DNA from: Streptomyces xylophagus
Lineage (GTDB): Bacteria; Actinomycetota; Actinomycetes; Streptomycetales; Streptomycetaceae
Reading direction: 5' to 3'
Length of the DNA: 64,000 bases
Assembly: GCF_000716435.1 (NCBI RefSeq)
Contig: NZ_JNWO01000032.1
Location: 1 to 64,000, forward strand
The translations under genes and the position numbers were made by a program. Within the stretch, counting starts at the first letter, position 1, and every line of letters starts with the position of its first letter. Positions 15,048-24,690 of the stretch are shown piece after piece. The notes beneath the pieces were generated by a model that did no database searches, was not told where the DNA came from, and worked only from the letters and a program-made list of their open reading frames with translations.

Positions 15048-16313
15048 TCAGTCCACTGCCACCGGCACGCGGTGACCGACGCCACGTGCCACGGTGCGGC
15101 TGTGGGGCCGGGTCGCGAGGCGTGACCGCAGGACCACCAGGGTCCCCAGGGCGAGCACCGTACCGGCCATCGGCACCAGGAAACCGGCGCCGCCCCACAG
15201 GCGGTCCTCCAGCTGTCCGGCGACCGTGACGGCGGCGGCCTGGCCGAGGGCGACCGCGCCGGTCAGCCAGGTGAAGGCCTCGGTGCGGGCGCCGGCCGGG
15301 ACGAGCCCCTCGACCAGGGTGTAGCCGGTGATCAGGGCGGGCGCGATGCACATGCCGACCAGGAGACCGAGGGCGGCCAGGAGCAGCACCGAGTGGGCGG
15401 TCCACAGGGCGGACGCGGTCAGCGCGAGGGCGGCGTAGCCGACGAGGAGGCGGCGCTGCGGGGCGACCTTCCAGGCGACGGCACCGCAGACGAGGCCGGA
15501 GAGCATGTTGCCGGCGGCGAAGGTGCCGTACAGGACGCCGTTCAGGCCGGGTTCGCCGATCGACTCGGTGAAGGAGGCAAGGGAGACCTGCATCCCGCCG
15601 AAGACGGAACCGATGCCCAGGAAGGTCACGATCAGTACGCGCACTCCGGGGATGCTCAGTGCGGAAACGCGCTCCACGCGTGCGTGCCCGATGAGGGCCG
15701 CCACCGTGGGCTGGGTGCTCTTCTGGGCGGCGAACAGCAGGCCGCCGATCAGCGTGAGCGCCGCCTCCGTGACCAGGCCCGCGGCCGGGTTCACGGCGGT
15801 GCACAGGGCGGTCGCCAGGAGCGGCCCGAAGACGAAGGTCAGTTCGTCCGTGACGGACTCGAAGGCGGCGGCGGTGCTCAGCAGCGGGGAGTCCTGGAGC
15901 TTCACGCCCCAGCGGGCGCGCACCATGGGCCCGATCTGCGGCACCGAGGCGCCGGTCGGCACGGCCGCCACGAACAGCGCCCACAGAGGCGCGTGTCCGA
16001 GCGCGAGCGCTGTGAACGTCAGCCCCGACAGGGTGTGCACCAGGACGCCGGGGAGCAGGACGGTCCGCTGTCCGTAGCGGTCGGCCAGGCGCCCGCTGTA
16101 GGGCGCGAACAGGGCCATGGAGACGCCGGTGACGGCCGCTGCGGCGCCCGCCGCGCCGTAGGAGCCGGTGGTGTGCTGCACCAGCAGCACGATGGAGATG
16201 GTGAGCATCGCGAACGGCTGGCGTGCCGCGAAGCCGGGGAGCAGGAACGTCCAGGCGCCGCGCGTGCGCAGCAGCTGCCCGTATCCGGGGCGGGAGGTGA
16301 CCGTGGATGCCAC
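15048..16313 (-). CDS. MFS transporter
   Basis: A 421-residue major-facilitator protein with about 12 hydrophobic segments and the loop 2-3 signature GRLADRYGQRTVLLPG near residue 75. Such single-gene MFS proteins usually export small molecules; no substrate can be read from the sequence. The GTG at 16313 (VASTVTSRPG) with upstream AGAAAGG is preferred over the ATG at 16448, which adds 45 residues of Arg/Pro/Gly-rich sequence. It ends 31 bp from the CIRCE element of fmdB. Confidence 0.85.
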   Translation of the reverse strand: MASTVTSRPGYGQLLRTRGAWTFLLPGFAARQPFAMLTISIVLLVQHTTGSYGAAGAAAAVTGVSMALFAPYSGRLADRYGQRTVLLPGVLVHTLSGLTFTALALGHAPLWALFVAAVPTGASVPQIGPMVRARWGVKLQDSPLLSTAAAFESVTDELTFVFGPLLATALCTAVNPAAGLVTEAALTLIGGLLFAAQKSTQPTVAALIGHARVERVSALSIPGVRVLIVTFLGIGSVFGGMQVSLASFTESIGEPGLNGVLYGTFAAGNMLSGLVCGAVAWKVAPQRRLLVGYAALALTASALWTAHSVLLLAALGLLVGMCIAPALITGYTLVEGLVPAGARTEAFTWLTGAVALGQAAAVTVAGQLEDRLWGGAGFLVPMAGTVLALGTLVVLRSRLATRPHSRTVARGVGHRVPVAVD

Positions 16314-16539
16314 GGCCCGTGCCTTTCTGCCACCTGGTAGCGCGCCCCGTGCGGGGGGAGCCGAGCACTGTCCTCTTGCGCGGAACTGCGGTAGATACCG
16401 GTGCCCACTGCGGAGAGGGATTCGGCCGCCATACGGTCGCGCCAGCACTGCGTCAGGCAGAGTTGGTTCGATCAGAATGTGCCTTCATCGTACAGGGGAT
16501 CAAGCATGGTGAGCCTGTGAAAATGGGCACCACGCGCGC

Positions 16540-16560
16540 GTTCACCTGTGATTGGTGAAC
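16540..16560. promoter_or_regulatory. Inverted repeat GTTCACC-N7-GGTGAAC
   Basis: Perfect 7-bp arms at 16540-16546 and 16554-16560 in the gap between the MFS gene start and the antiporter stop, about 230 bp upstream of the MFS start codon. It could be a regulator-binding site for the MFS promoter; no cognate regulator is adjacent. Confidence 0.35.
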
Positions 16561-16584
16561 ATGTGAACCGTACGAAACATGCCC

Positions 16585-18090
16585 TTAACGACCGGCGCCC
16601 GCGCCGTCCGTGCCCAGCCACCCCGCCAGCTTGCCGCCGTGGCCCACCGCCCGCAGCCGCTGCTCGGCCGCGTCCCGGACGGGATCCGTCGCGACGACCA
16701 GGAGTTCGTCACCGCGCCGCAGGACCGTCGTGGGCATCGGAACAAACGATTTTCCGTCGCGTACGACGAGGGTGACCGCGGCCCCGGCGGGCAGTCTCAG
16801 CTCGTTGACCTCGACGCCGTGCATCTTCGACTCCCCGGGGATCGCGACGGACAGCAGATGCCCGCGCAGCCGCTCCAGGGGCGCCGATTCGATGCCGAGG
16901 TCGGCGGCCTCCGCCCCCTCGCCGAGCTTCAGCTTGCGCGCCAGCCAGGGGAGTGTCGGCCCCTGGACGAGGGTGTAGACGACGACCAGGACGAAGACGA
17001 TGTTGAAGATGCGGCGGCTGCCGGTGACGCCGTTCACCATGGGGATGGTCGCCAGGATGATGGGCACGGCGCCGCGCAGCCCGGCCCAGGACATGAGGGT
17101 CTGCTCCTGCCACGGCACCCGGAACGGCGTGAGGCTGAGCACCACGCTGAGCGGCCGAGCCACCATCGTCAGCACCAGGCCGATGATCAGCGCGGGCCAG
17201 ACGTCGTCACCCAGTTCGTGCGGGGTGACCAGCAGGCCGAGCAGGACGAACATGCCGATCTGGGCGATCCAGCCGAGCCCGTCGGCGAAGCCGCGCGTCG
17301 CGGGCCAGTGGGGCAGCTTGGCGTTGCCGAGCACCATCGCGGCGAGATAGACCGCGAGGAAGCCGCTGCCGTGCGCCAGGGCGCCCGCGGCGTACGCGGT
17401 GACCGCTATCGCCAGCACGGCGATGGGGTAGAGGCCGGAGGCGGGCAGCGCCACGTGCCGCAGCCCCCAGGAGCCGAGCCAGCCCACCGCGAGGCCGATG
17501 GCCGCGCCGATGGCCAGCTCCAGGGCTATCTCGCCCACCAGCGCGTACCAGTGGTCGACGGGGCCCGCCGTGGAGAAGGCGACGACCAGGATGACCACCG
17601 GGGCGTCGTTGAAGCCGGACTCGGCCTCCAATGTGCCCGTCACGCGCGCGGGGAGGGGTATGCGGCGCAGCACGGAGAACACCGCCGCCGCGTCCGTCGA
17701 GGACACCACCGCGCCGATGATGAACGCCTGCCGCCACTCCAGGCCGACCAGGTAGTGCGCGCCCGCGGCCGTGATGCCGACGCTCACCGCCACCCCCACC
17801 AGGGCCAGCGTGGCGGCGGACGACAGGACCGGCCTGACCTCCTTCCACTTCGTGCCGAGGCCGCCCTCGGCCAGGATCACGACCAGGGCCGCGTACCCGA
17901 TGACCTGGGTCAGCTCGGCGTTGTTGAAGTGGATGTCGCCGATGCCGTCCTGGCCCATGGCGATGCCGATCCCCAGGTACACGAGCAGGCTGGGGAGCCC
18001 GCTGCGCGAGGAGATCCGGACCGCCGCGACGGCGACGAGCAGGACGAGCGAGCAGACGAGCAGAAGCTGGTCGAGGTGGTGGACAGTCAG
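16585..18090 (-). CDS. Potassium/proton antiporter, CPA1 type with TrkA-C domain
   Basis: A 501-residue protein with about 12 membrane segments (NhaP-like; SSTDAAAVFSVLRR and EAESGFNDAPVVILVV carry the conserved Asp residues) and a cytoplasmic TrkA-C domain from about residue 400 (ESKMHGVEVNELRLP, ELLVVATD). It exchanges K+ (or Na+) for H+ in ionic and pH homeostasis. The conserved N-terminus TVHHLDQLLLVCSLVLL begins at CTG (18090-18088), preceded by GGAAGGGAAGG at good distance; the next in-frame ATG (18165) would add 25 unrelated residues with a poor ribosome site. I therefore read CTG as the start. Confidence 0.88.
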   Translation of the reverse strand: MTVHHLDQLLLVCSLVLLVAVAAVRISSRSGLPSLLVYLGIGIAMGQDGIGDIHFNNAELTQVIGYAALVVILAEGGLGTKWKEVRPVLSSAATLALVGVAVSVGITAAGAHYLVGLEWRQAFIIGAVVSSTDAAAVFSVLRRIPLPARVTGTLEAESGFNDAPVVILVVAFSTAGPVDHWYALVGEIALELAIGAAIGLAVGWLGSWGLRHVALPASGLYPIAVLAIAVTAYAAGALAHGSGFLAVYLAAMVLGNAKLPHWPATRGFADGLGWIAQIGMFVLLGLLVTPHELGDDVWPALIIGLVLTMVARPLSVVLSLTPFRVPWQEQTLMSWAGLRGAVPIILATIPMVNGVTGSRRIFNIVFVLVVVYTLVQGPTLPWLARKLKLGEGAEAADLGIESAPLERLRGHLLSVAIPGESKMHGVEVNELRLPAGAAVTLVVRDGKSFVPMPTTVLRRGDELLVVATDPVRDAAEQRLRAVGHGGKLAGWLGTDGAGAGR

Positions 18091-18359
18091 TGGCCTTCCC
18101 TTCCTCGGCCGCCGCGCGTCTCGGGCGGCAGCACATGTACAGGGGACGCGAGGCTGCGGCGCCATGCATCCAAGTACTTCGTTACCTTACCTAACTCTTG
18201 ACGCTTTCTTGACACTTCGCGAGGCAAGATCGAACGCCCGTCCGTGCCGGTACCCGACACCGCGTCAAGTCGCTCGAAGCCCTGCGCCTATGGTTGCTCC
18301 AGCGCTCAGTCAAAAGCACAGCCCGCCCTGCCGCTCGCGTTAGGACAGCAAGGACAGCG

Positions 18360-21104
18360 ATGCCCCCCAACACCACCGCCTCATCGGGTCATAAGCCCGG
18401 CAAGTCCGGCAGGAAAAAGGGGCGCAAAGCCCGTCTATTGGTTCTCGTCCTGGTCATGGCCATCATCGGGGGCATCGCCTACGGCGCGTACTGGTCCGTC
18501 AGCACGGTCCGCGCCTCGCTTCCGCAGACCACCGGCTCGATCACGCTCGACGGCCTCTCCGGACCCGTCGACGTCAAGCGTGACAGCTACGGCATCCCGC
18601 AGATCTACGCGTCCTCCGACGCGGACCTGTTCATGGCACAGGGCTACGTCCAGGCGCAGGACCGGTTCTACGAGATGGACGTGCGCCGGCACATGACCGC
18701 CGGACGGCTGTCCGAGATGTTCGGCAAGACGTCGGTCAAGGACGACGAGTTCCTGCGCACCCTGGGCTGGGACCGGGTCGCGAAGGAGGAGTACGACACC
18801 AAGCTGTCGGCCTCCACGAAGAAGTACCTCCAGGCCTACGCCAAGGGGGTCAACGCCTACCTCCAGGGCAAGGACGGGAAAGACATCTCCCTGGAGTACG
18901 CGGCTCTCGGTTTCGAGAACGACTACAAGCCCGAGAAGTGGACCCCGGTCGACTCGGTCGCGTGGCTCAAGGCGATGGCCTGGGACCTGCGGGGCAACAT
19001 GAAGGACGAGATCGACCGCGCCCTGATGACCAGCCGCCTCGGCCCCCAGCAGATCGCGGACCTGTACCCGGACTATCCGTACAGCCGCAACCAGCCGATC
19101 GTCACCGAGGGCGAGTACGACGACTACACCAAGACGTTCGACGGCGGCGACAGCTCGTCCACGAGCGGCACGACGGGCTCCTCGTCGTCCTCGTCGGGTT
19201 CGGCCCTCACGAGCCAGCTCGCGGGCCTCTCGGACGCCCTGGACGACCTCCCGACGGCCGTCGGCGTGAACGGCCAGGGCATCGGCTCCAACTCCTGGGT
19301 CGTCGCCGGGAAGTACACCATCACCGGCAAGCCCCTCCTGGCCAACGACCCGCACCTGGAAGCCTCGCTGCCGTCCGTCTGGTACCAGATGGGCCTGCAC
19401 TGCCGCACGGTCTCCAGCAAGTGCCAGTACGACGTCACCGGCTACACCTTCGCGGGCATGCCCGGCGTCGTCATCGGTCACAACCAGAACATCGCCTGGG
19501 GCATGACCAACTCCGGTGTCGACGTCACCGACCTCTACCTGGAGAAGCTCTCCGGCGACGGCTACGAGTACGACGGCAAGACGAAGCCCTTCACGACCCG
19601 CGAGGAGACCATCAAGGTCGCCGGCGGCACGTCGAAGAAGATCGTCGTCCGGCAGACCAGCGACGGAATGCCCCTGCTGTCCGACCGCAGCGACGAACTC
19701 GTGAAGGTCGGCAAGAAGGCCGCCGTCGACACGGCGGCACCCGACAGAGGCGACGGCTACGGCATCGCCCTGCGCTGGACCGCCGAGGACCCGGGCACCA
19801 CCATGGACGCCGTCTTCGCCATCGACAAGGCGTCCGACTGGAGCGAGTTCCGCGCGGCCTCCGCCAAGTTCGACGTGCCCTCGCAGAACCTCGTCTACGC
19901 CGACACCGAGAACAACATCGGCTACACGCTGCCCGGCAAGATCCCCACGCGCGGGAAGGGCGACGGCTCGCTGCCGGTGCCCGGCTGGGACTCCAAGTAC
20001 GCCTGGACCGGCTACATCCCGCAGGCCGCGCTGCCGTACGAGTACAACCCGAAGCGCGGCTACATCGTCACCGCCAACCAGGCGGTGATCGACAAGGACA
20101 AGTACCCGTACACGCTCACCACGGACTGGGGCTACGGCACCCGCAGCCAGCGCATCACCGATCTGATCCAGTCGAAGATCGACGGCGGCGGCAAGATCTC
20201 CACCGACGACATGCGGCAGATGCAGCTCGACGACAGCAGCGAGATCGCCAAGCTGCTCGTGCCCAAGCTGCTGAAGATCGACGAGCCCGACCCGGACGTG
20301 CGCGAGGCGCAGAAGCTCCTCGAGGGCTGGGACTACACCCAGGACGCCGATTCGGCGGCGGCCGCCTACTTCAACTCGGTGTGGCGCAACATCCTCAAGC
20401 TCGCCTTCGGCAACAAGCTGCCCAAGGAGCTGCGGGTCAAGGGCCAGTGCCTGTTCGTCTCGCCGGTCGACACCACCGGTCCCGCCGACCAGGACAATCA
20501 GAAGGTGCGCGAGTGCGGCGAGCGTGATGCCGACGAGGCCCAACCGGACGGCGGCGACCGCTGGTTCGAGGTCGTCCGCAAGCTCATGGACGACCCGAAC
20601 AGCGACTGGTGGAAGACCCCCGCCTCGGGCACCCGCCCGGCGGCGAGCAACATGAACCAGCTGTTCAAGCGCGCCATGATCGACGCCCGCTGGGAGCTGA
20701 CCGCCAAGCTCGGCAAGGACATCGACACCTGGAGCTGGGGCCGGCTGCACCGCCTGTTCCTGAAGAACCAGACCCTGGGCACCGAGGGCCCCGCCATCGT
20801 CCAGTACGTCCTCAACCGCGGCCCCTGGAAGCTCAGCGGCGGCGAGGCCACGGTCAACGCGACCGGCTGGAACGCGGCCGGCGGCTACGGAGTCGTGTGG
20901 GTGCCGTCGATGCGCATGGTGGTCAACCTCGACGACTTCGACAAGTCCAAGTGGATCAACCTCACCGGAGCCTCCGGACACGCCTACAGCGCGCACTACA
21001 CCGACCAGACCAGCAAGTGGGTCAACGGTGAGCTGCTGTCCTGGTCGTTCTCGTCCAAGGCGGTCGACGGCAGCACGAGTGACACCCTGGTGCTGAAACC
21101 GTGA
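18360..21104 (+). CDS. Penicillin acylase family protein, membrane-anchored
   Basis: A 914-residue N-terminal-nucleophile hydrolase. A basic N-terminus and one membrane helix (about 26-46) are followed by the alpha region (about 58-255), a Ser/Thr/Gly spacer (about 262-282) and the beta chain. Autocleavage is expected at Gly309-Ser310 in the GIGSNSWVV motif, giving Ser310 as nucleophile, as in penicillin G acylase and AHL acylases. Possible substrates include acylated amines, beta-lactams or acyl-homoserine lactones; none can be chosen from sequence. Start chosen at ATG 18360 with AGGACAG upstream. TTGACA-like boxes lie at 18195-18215. The stop lies inside a long hairpin. Confidence 0.9.
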   Translation: MPPNTTASSGHKPGKSGRKKGRKARLLVLVLVMAIIGGIAYGAYWSVSTVRASLPQTTGSITLDGLSGPVDVKRDSYGIPQIYASSDADLFMAQGYVQAQDRFYEMDVRRHMTAGRLSEMFGKTSVKDDEFLRTLGWDRVAKEEYDTKLSASTKKYLQAYAKGVNAYLQGKDGKDISLEYAALGFENDYKPEKWTPVDSVAWLKAMAWDLRGNMKDEIDRALMTSRLGPQQIADLYPDYPYSRNQPIVTEGEYDDYTKTFDGGDSSSTSGTTGSSSSSSGSALTSQLAGLSDALDDLPTAVGVNGQGIGSNSWVVAGKYTITGKPLLANDPHLEASLPSVWYQMGLHCRTVSSKCQYDVTGYTFAGMPGVVIGHNQNIAWGMTNSGVDVTDLYLEKLSGDGYEYDGKTKPFTTREETIKVAGGTSKKIVVRQTSDGMPLLSDRSDELVKVGKKAAVDTAAPDRGDGYGIALRWTAEDPGTTMDAVFAIDKASDWSEFRAASAKFDVPSQNLVYADTENNIGYTLPGKIPTRGKGDGSLPVPGWDSKYAWTGYIPQAALPYEYNPKRGYIVTANQAVIDKDKYPYTLTTDWGYGTRSQRITDLIQSKIDGGGKISTDDMRQMQLDDSSEIAKLLVPKLLKIDEPDPDVREAQKLLEGWDYTQDADSAAAAYFNSVWRNILKLAFGNKLPKELRVKGQCLFVSPVDTTGPADQDNQKVRECGERDADEAQPDGGDRWFEVVRKLMDDPNSDWWKTPASGTRPAASNMNQLFKRAMIDARWELTAKLGKDIDTWSWGRLHRLFLKNQTLGTEGPAIVQYVLNRGPWKLSGGEATVNATGWNAAGGYGVVWVPSMRMVVNLDDFDKSKWINLTGASGHAYSAHYTDQTSKWVNGELLSWSFSSKAVDGSTSDTLVLKP

Positions 21105-21180
21105 ATCGTTGAACAACCGAACAAGTGAAATGGCCCTCCACACACGCGTGGAGGGCCATTTCACTTGTTCAACGATTCAC
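21101..21180. terminator. Long bidirectional terminator containing both convergent stop codons
   Basis: The first 16 bases (from 21101) and the last 16 bases (to 21180) are complementary, as are 21119-21140 and 21149-21170, giving a stem of about 32 bp with one 8-base bulge on the left arm (a duplication of CAACCGAA-like sequence). The TGA of the acylase gene (21102-21104) lies in the left arm and that of the cyclo-ligase gene (21177-21179, minus) in the right arm. Confidence 0.9.
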
Positions 21181-21800
21181 GGGAATCTCCGCACACCGCT
21201 CGGCGTCACCACCGCCCGCACCGGCCGGTCGTGTGCCTCCGAAGGGACATGCTCGACGACCTCGGAGTCGTACAGCAGCACCACCAGCGCGGGATGCGCG
21301 CCCGCCCGCTCCAGCCGCGCCAGCACACGGTCGTAGGACCCTCCGCCGCGCCCCAGGCGCATCCCGCGCCCGTCGACCGCCAGACCGGGCAGCAGGACGA
21401 CGTCGGCGGCGGTCACGGTGTCAGGGCCGAGCCGCTTCCCGGAGGGCTCGAACAGGGCCATCTTTCCGCCGTGTTGGACCCGCGCGAGAGAGCGCTCGCC
21501 GTCGTAGGCGCCCCAGTCCAGGTCGTTGTCCGGGAGCAGCACGGGGAGCAGGACGTCGACGTCCCGCGCGCGCAGGGCGTCCAGGAGCGCGAGCGTTCCG
21601 GGTTCGCTCCCGACGGAGACGTACGCCGCGACCGTGCGCGCGTGCGCCAACTCGGGCAGCTCCAGCGCGCGATCGGCCAGCGCGACGGCGGCCGCCCGCA
21701 CGTCATCGGCCGTCAACCTGTTCCTCACCGTGAGGAACTCTCGTCGCAACATTCGCTTGTCAGGCTCGGGTTCACGTCCTGGGTGACGCACGGGTCCCAT
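21177..21800 (-). CDS. 5-formyltetrahydrofolate cyclo-ligase
   Basis: A 207-residue enzyme that converts 5-formyl-THF to 5,10-methenyl-THF using ATP, returning a folate storage form to the C1 pool. The N-terminal KRMLRREFLTVRNRL, the central LPGLAVDGRGMRLGRGGGSYDR ATP/folate-binding motif and the C-terminal YDSEVVEHVPSEAHDRPV segment are family signatures. The ATG at 21800 has GGAAGG six bases upstream; another ATG eight codons earlier (21824) has none. It is divergent from galU with an 84-bp shared promoter region. Confidence 0.93.
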   Translation of the reverse strand: MGPVRHPGREPEPDKRMLRREFLTVRNRLTADDVRAAAVALADRALELPELAHARTVAAYVSVGSEPGTLALLDALRARDVDVLLPVLLPDNDLDWGAYDGERSLARVQHGGKMALFEPSGKRLGPDTVTAADVVLLPGLAVDGRGMRLGRGGGSYDRVLARLERAGAHPALVVLLYDSEVVEHVPSEAHDRPVRAVVTPSGVRRFP

Positions 21801-21884
21801 CCGTATCCTTCCCAATGTGCTCATATGAGAGCGTTTTAACCGGAGCCACAGATTCAGCACAAAGGCACCGGATAAGGTTCGGGC

Positions 21885-22796
21885 ATGACTCAGTCGCACC
21901 CCAGGATCAGCAAGGCTGTCATCCCCGCAGCCGGTCTCGGCACCCGGTTCCTGCCGGCCACGAAAGCAACTCCCAAGGAGATGCTCCCGGTCGTGGACAA
22001 GCCCGCGATCCAGTACGTGGTCGAAGAGGCCGTGTCGGCGGGGCTCGACGACGTCCTCATGATCACCGGACGCAACAAGCGCCCCCTCGAGGACCACTTC
22101 GACCGCAACTACGAACTCGAATCCGCCCTCCAGAAGAAGGGCGACGCGAGCCGACTGGCCAAGGTCCAGGAGTCCAGCGACCTCGCCACCATGCACTACG
22201 TCCGCCAGGGCGACCCCAAGGGCCTCGGTCACGCCGTCCTGTGCGCGGCCCCGCACGTCGGCCACGAGCCCTTCGCCGTCCTCCTCGGCGACGACCTGAT
22301 CGACCCCCGTGACCCCCTCCTCGCGCGCATGGTCGAGGTCCAGGAGCAGCACGGCGGCAGCGTCATCGCGCTCATGGAGGTCGAGCCCGAGCAGATCCAC
22401 CTCTACGGCTCCGCGGCCGTCGAGGTCACCGCGGACGACGACGTCGTCAAGGTCACCGGCCTGGTCGAGAAGCCGGACGCCGCCGACGCCCCGTCGAACT
22501 ACGCGATCATCGGCCGCTACGTCCTCGACCCCCACATCTTCGACATACTGCGCAAGACCGAGCCCGGCCGCGGCGGCGAGATCCAACTCACCGACGCCCT
22601 CCAGCAACTCGCCACGGACGAGAAGATCGGCGGCCCCGTGCACGGCGTCGTCTTCAAGGGCCGCCGCTATGACACCGGCGACCGGGGCGACTATCTGCGT
22701 GCCATTGTCAGACTCGCGTGCGAACGTGAAGACCTGGGCCCGGACTTCCGCGCCTGGCTTCGCAGTTACGTAGCCGAGGAGATGCAGCAACGTTGA
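21885..22796 (+). CDS. galU: UTP-glucose-1-phosphate uridylyltransferase
   Basis: A 303-residue nucleotidyltransferase making UDP-glucose, a precursor for cell-surface polysaccharides, trehalose and glycosylation. The N-terminal AVIPAAGLGTRFLPATKATP (about 11-30) is the nucleotide-binding signature; VEKP near residue 202 and the GLGHAVLCAAP segment near 112 are typical. The length is normal. It is the first gene of a tightly packed run with glp (4-bp overlap), moaC, mog and a GNAT gene, and probably shares their transcript. -10-like sequence GATAAGGT lies about 15 bp before the ATG. Confidence 0.96.
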   Translation: MTQSHPRISKAVIPAAGLGTRFLPATKATPKEMLPVVDKPAIQYVVEEAVSAGLDDVLMITGRNKRPLEDHFDRNYELESALQKKGDASRLAKVQESSDLATMHYVRQGDPKGLGHAVLCAAPHVGHEPFAVLLGDDLIDPRDPLLARMVEVQEQHGGSVIALMEVEPEQIHLYGSAAVEVTADDDVVKVTGLVEKPDAADAPSNYAIIGRYVLDPHIFDILRKTEPGRGGEIQLTDALQQLATDEKIGGPVHGVVFKGRRYDTGDRGDYLRAIVRLACEREDLGPDFRAWLRSYVAEEMQQR

Positions 22797-24115
22797 GCAC
22801 CGCCGCGACCCGCACCGCAGGACCGGACCACCTCTGGTCGGTGGACGAGCACCTCGATGACATCCTCGCGACCGTCCGCCCCCTGGAGCCCATCGAGCTG
22901 CAACTGCTCGACGCCCAGGGCTGCGTCCTGGTCGAGGACATCACGGTGCCGGTCTCGCTCCCGCCCTTCGACAACAGCTCGATGGACGGGTACGCGGTGC
23001 GGGTCACGGACGTCGCGGGCGCCAGCGAGGAGTTCCCGGCCGTCCTGACGGTGATCGGCGACGTCGCGGCCGGCCAGGCCGAGCCGCTCCACGTGGGTCC
23101 CGGCGAGACCGCCCGCATCATGACCGGCGCCCCGCTCCCGCCCGGCGCCGAGGCCGTCGTCCCCGTGGAGTGGACCGACGGAGGCCTCGGCGGCGGCCCG
23201 GTCACCGGCATGCGCGCCCGCAGCCAGGCCCCCGAGGCGGCCGGCGGGCACGTGCACGTGTACCGCTCGGCGGAGGCACGCGCGCACGTACGCGCGAAGG
23301 GCAGCGACGTGAAGGCGGGCGACCGCGCCCTGGACGCCGGCACGATCCTCGGCCCGCCGCAGATCGCCCTGCTCGCCGCGATCGGCCGCGGCACGGTCCG
23401 CGTGCGCCCACGCCCGCGCGTGGTCGTCATGTCCACCGGCAGCGAACTGGTCCAGCCCGACGAGCAGTTGGGCGACGGCCAGATCTACGACTCCAACAGC
23501 TTCGCCCTCACTGCCGCCGCCCGCGACGCCGGCGCCATCGCCTACCGGGTCGGCGCCGTCGCCGACGACGCCGAGACCCTCCGCGACACCATTGAGGACC
23601 AGCTCGTCCGCGCCGACCTCCTGGTCACCACCGGCGGCGTGAGTGTCGGGGCGTACGACGTCGTCAAGGAAGCCCTGTCCTCCGTGGGCGACGAGGACGA
23701 GGAGGGCGCCGGGATCGACTTCCGCAAGCTCGCCATGCAGCCGGGCAAACCCCAGGGCTTCGGCTCCATCGGCCCCGACCACATCCCGCTGCTCGCCCTC
23801 CCCGGCAACCCGGTGTCGTCGTACGTCTCCTTCGAGTTGTTCGTCCGCCCCGCGATCCGCGCCCTGATGGGCCTGGACGACGTCCACCGCCCGACGGTCC
23901 GGGCCACCCTCACCACGGACAGGGCGCTGGCCTCGCCGAAGGGCCGCAGACAGTTCCTGCGCGGGACGTACGCCGACGGCAAGGTGACCCCTGTGGGCGG
24001 CGCCGGATCGCACCTGGTCGCGGCCCTCGCGCTCGCCGACGCGCTGATCGTGGTCCCCGAGGACGTCGAGTCCGTCGAGCCCGGCACCGAGGTCCAGGTG
24101 GTCCTGCTCGGCTGA
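22793..24115 (+). CDS. glp: MoeA-like molybdotransferase / divisome protein Glp
   Basis: A 440-residue MoeA/gephyrin-fold protein: domains I/II with the [12 protein letters not shown] motif (about 59-70), the MoCF_biosynth domain III (about 205-355; [29 protein letters not shown]) and a C-terminal beta domain IV. By homology it would insert molybdate into adenylylated molybdopterin. In this genomic context (galU-glp-moaC-mog-GNAT-sepX) it corresponds to Glp, which in Corynebacterium binds the membrane partner GlpR (SepX) and FtsZ at the division site. The start is a TTG overlapping the galU stop (TTGA), with GAGGAGA before it. Whether it keeps catalytic activity is unknown. Confidence 0.9.
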   Translation: MSTAATRTAGPDHLWSVDEHLDDILATVRPLEPIELQLLDAQGCVLVEDITVPVSLPPFDNSSMDGYAVRVTDVAGASEEFPAVLTVIGDVAAGQAEPLHVGPGETARIMTGAPLPPGAEAVVPVEWTDGGLGGGPVTGMRARSQAPEAAGGHVHVYRSAEARAHVRAKGSDVKAGDRALDAGTILGPPQIALLAAIGRGTVRVRPRPRVVVMSTGSELVQPDEQLGDGQIYDSNSFALTAAARDAGAIAYRVGAVADDAETLRDTIEDQLVRADLLVTTGGVSVGAYDVVKEALSSVGDEDEEGAGIDFRKLAMQPGKPQGFGSIGPDHIPLLALPGNPVSSYVSFELFVRPAIRALMGLDDVHRPTVRATLTTDRALASPKGRRQFLRGTYADGKVTPVGGAGSHLVAALALADALIVVPEDVESVEPGTEVQVVLLG

Positions 24116-24177
24116 GCACTCCAAGTTGGCGGTACCGTGTCGCGCACAACACGCCCGGACCGGGAGCGCCACACAGC

Positions 24178-24690
24178 ATGACTGAGCCTTTCCGGGGGGA
24201 AACCCCCGGACCCCCTGCGCAAGACCGACTCACGCACATCGACGACGCGGGCGCCGCCCGGATGGTCGACGTGTCCGGCAAGGACGTGACCGCGCGCACC
24301 GCCACCGCCAGCGGACGCGTCCTCGTCTCGCCCCGCGTGGTCGAGCTGCTGCGGGGTGAAGGCGTCCCCAAGGGCGACGCCCTGGCCACCGCGCGTATCG
24401 CGGGGATCATGGGCGCCAAACGCACCCCGGACCTGATCCCGCTCTGCCACCCGTTGTCGGTGTCGGGTGTGAAACTGGATCTGTCGGTCGCGGACGACTC
24501 CGTACGGATCCGGGCCACCGTGAAGACGACGGACCGCACGGGCGTCGAGATGGAGGCGCTCACCGCGGTCTCCGTCGCCGCGCTCACCGTGATCGACATG
24601 GTCAAGGCGGTCGACAAGGGAGCGGTCATCACGGACGTGCGCGTGGAGGAGAAGACGGGCGGCAAGTCGGGCGACTGGAGCCGGACATGA
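24178..24690 (+). CDS. moaC: Cyclic pyranopterin monophosphate synthase
   Basis: A 170-residue MoaC, which with MoaA converts GTP to cyclic pyranopterin monophosphate, the first stage of molybdenum cofactor synthesis. [21 protein letters not shown] starts the domain; [12 protein letters not shown] (about 93-104) and [21 protein letters not shown] (about 121-141) are hallmark motifs with the catalytic Lys near the latter. It lies 62 bp after glp and overlaps mog by 4 bp. The first ~20 residues are a Pro/Gly-rich extension. Confidence 0.95.
   Translation: MTEPFRGETPGPPAQDRLTHIDDAGAARMVDVSGKDVTARTATASGRVLVSPRVVELLRGEGVPKGDALATARIAGIMGAKRTPDLIPLCHPLSVSGVKLDLSVADDSVRIRATVKTTDRTGVEMEALTAVSVAALTVIDMVKAVDKGAVITDVRVEEKTGGKSGDWSRT

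Noticed and set aside
18435..21164. A 909-codon open frame antisense to the penicillin acylase gene
   Set aside because: No domain is recognised; the sense strand has an intact acylase with all key residues.
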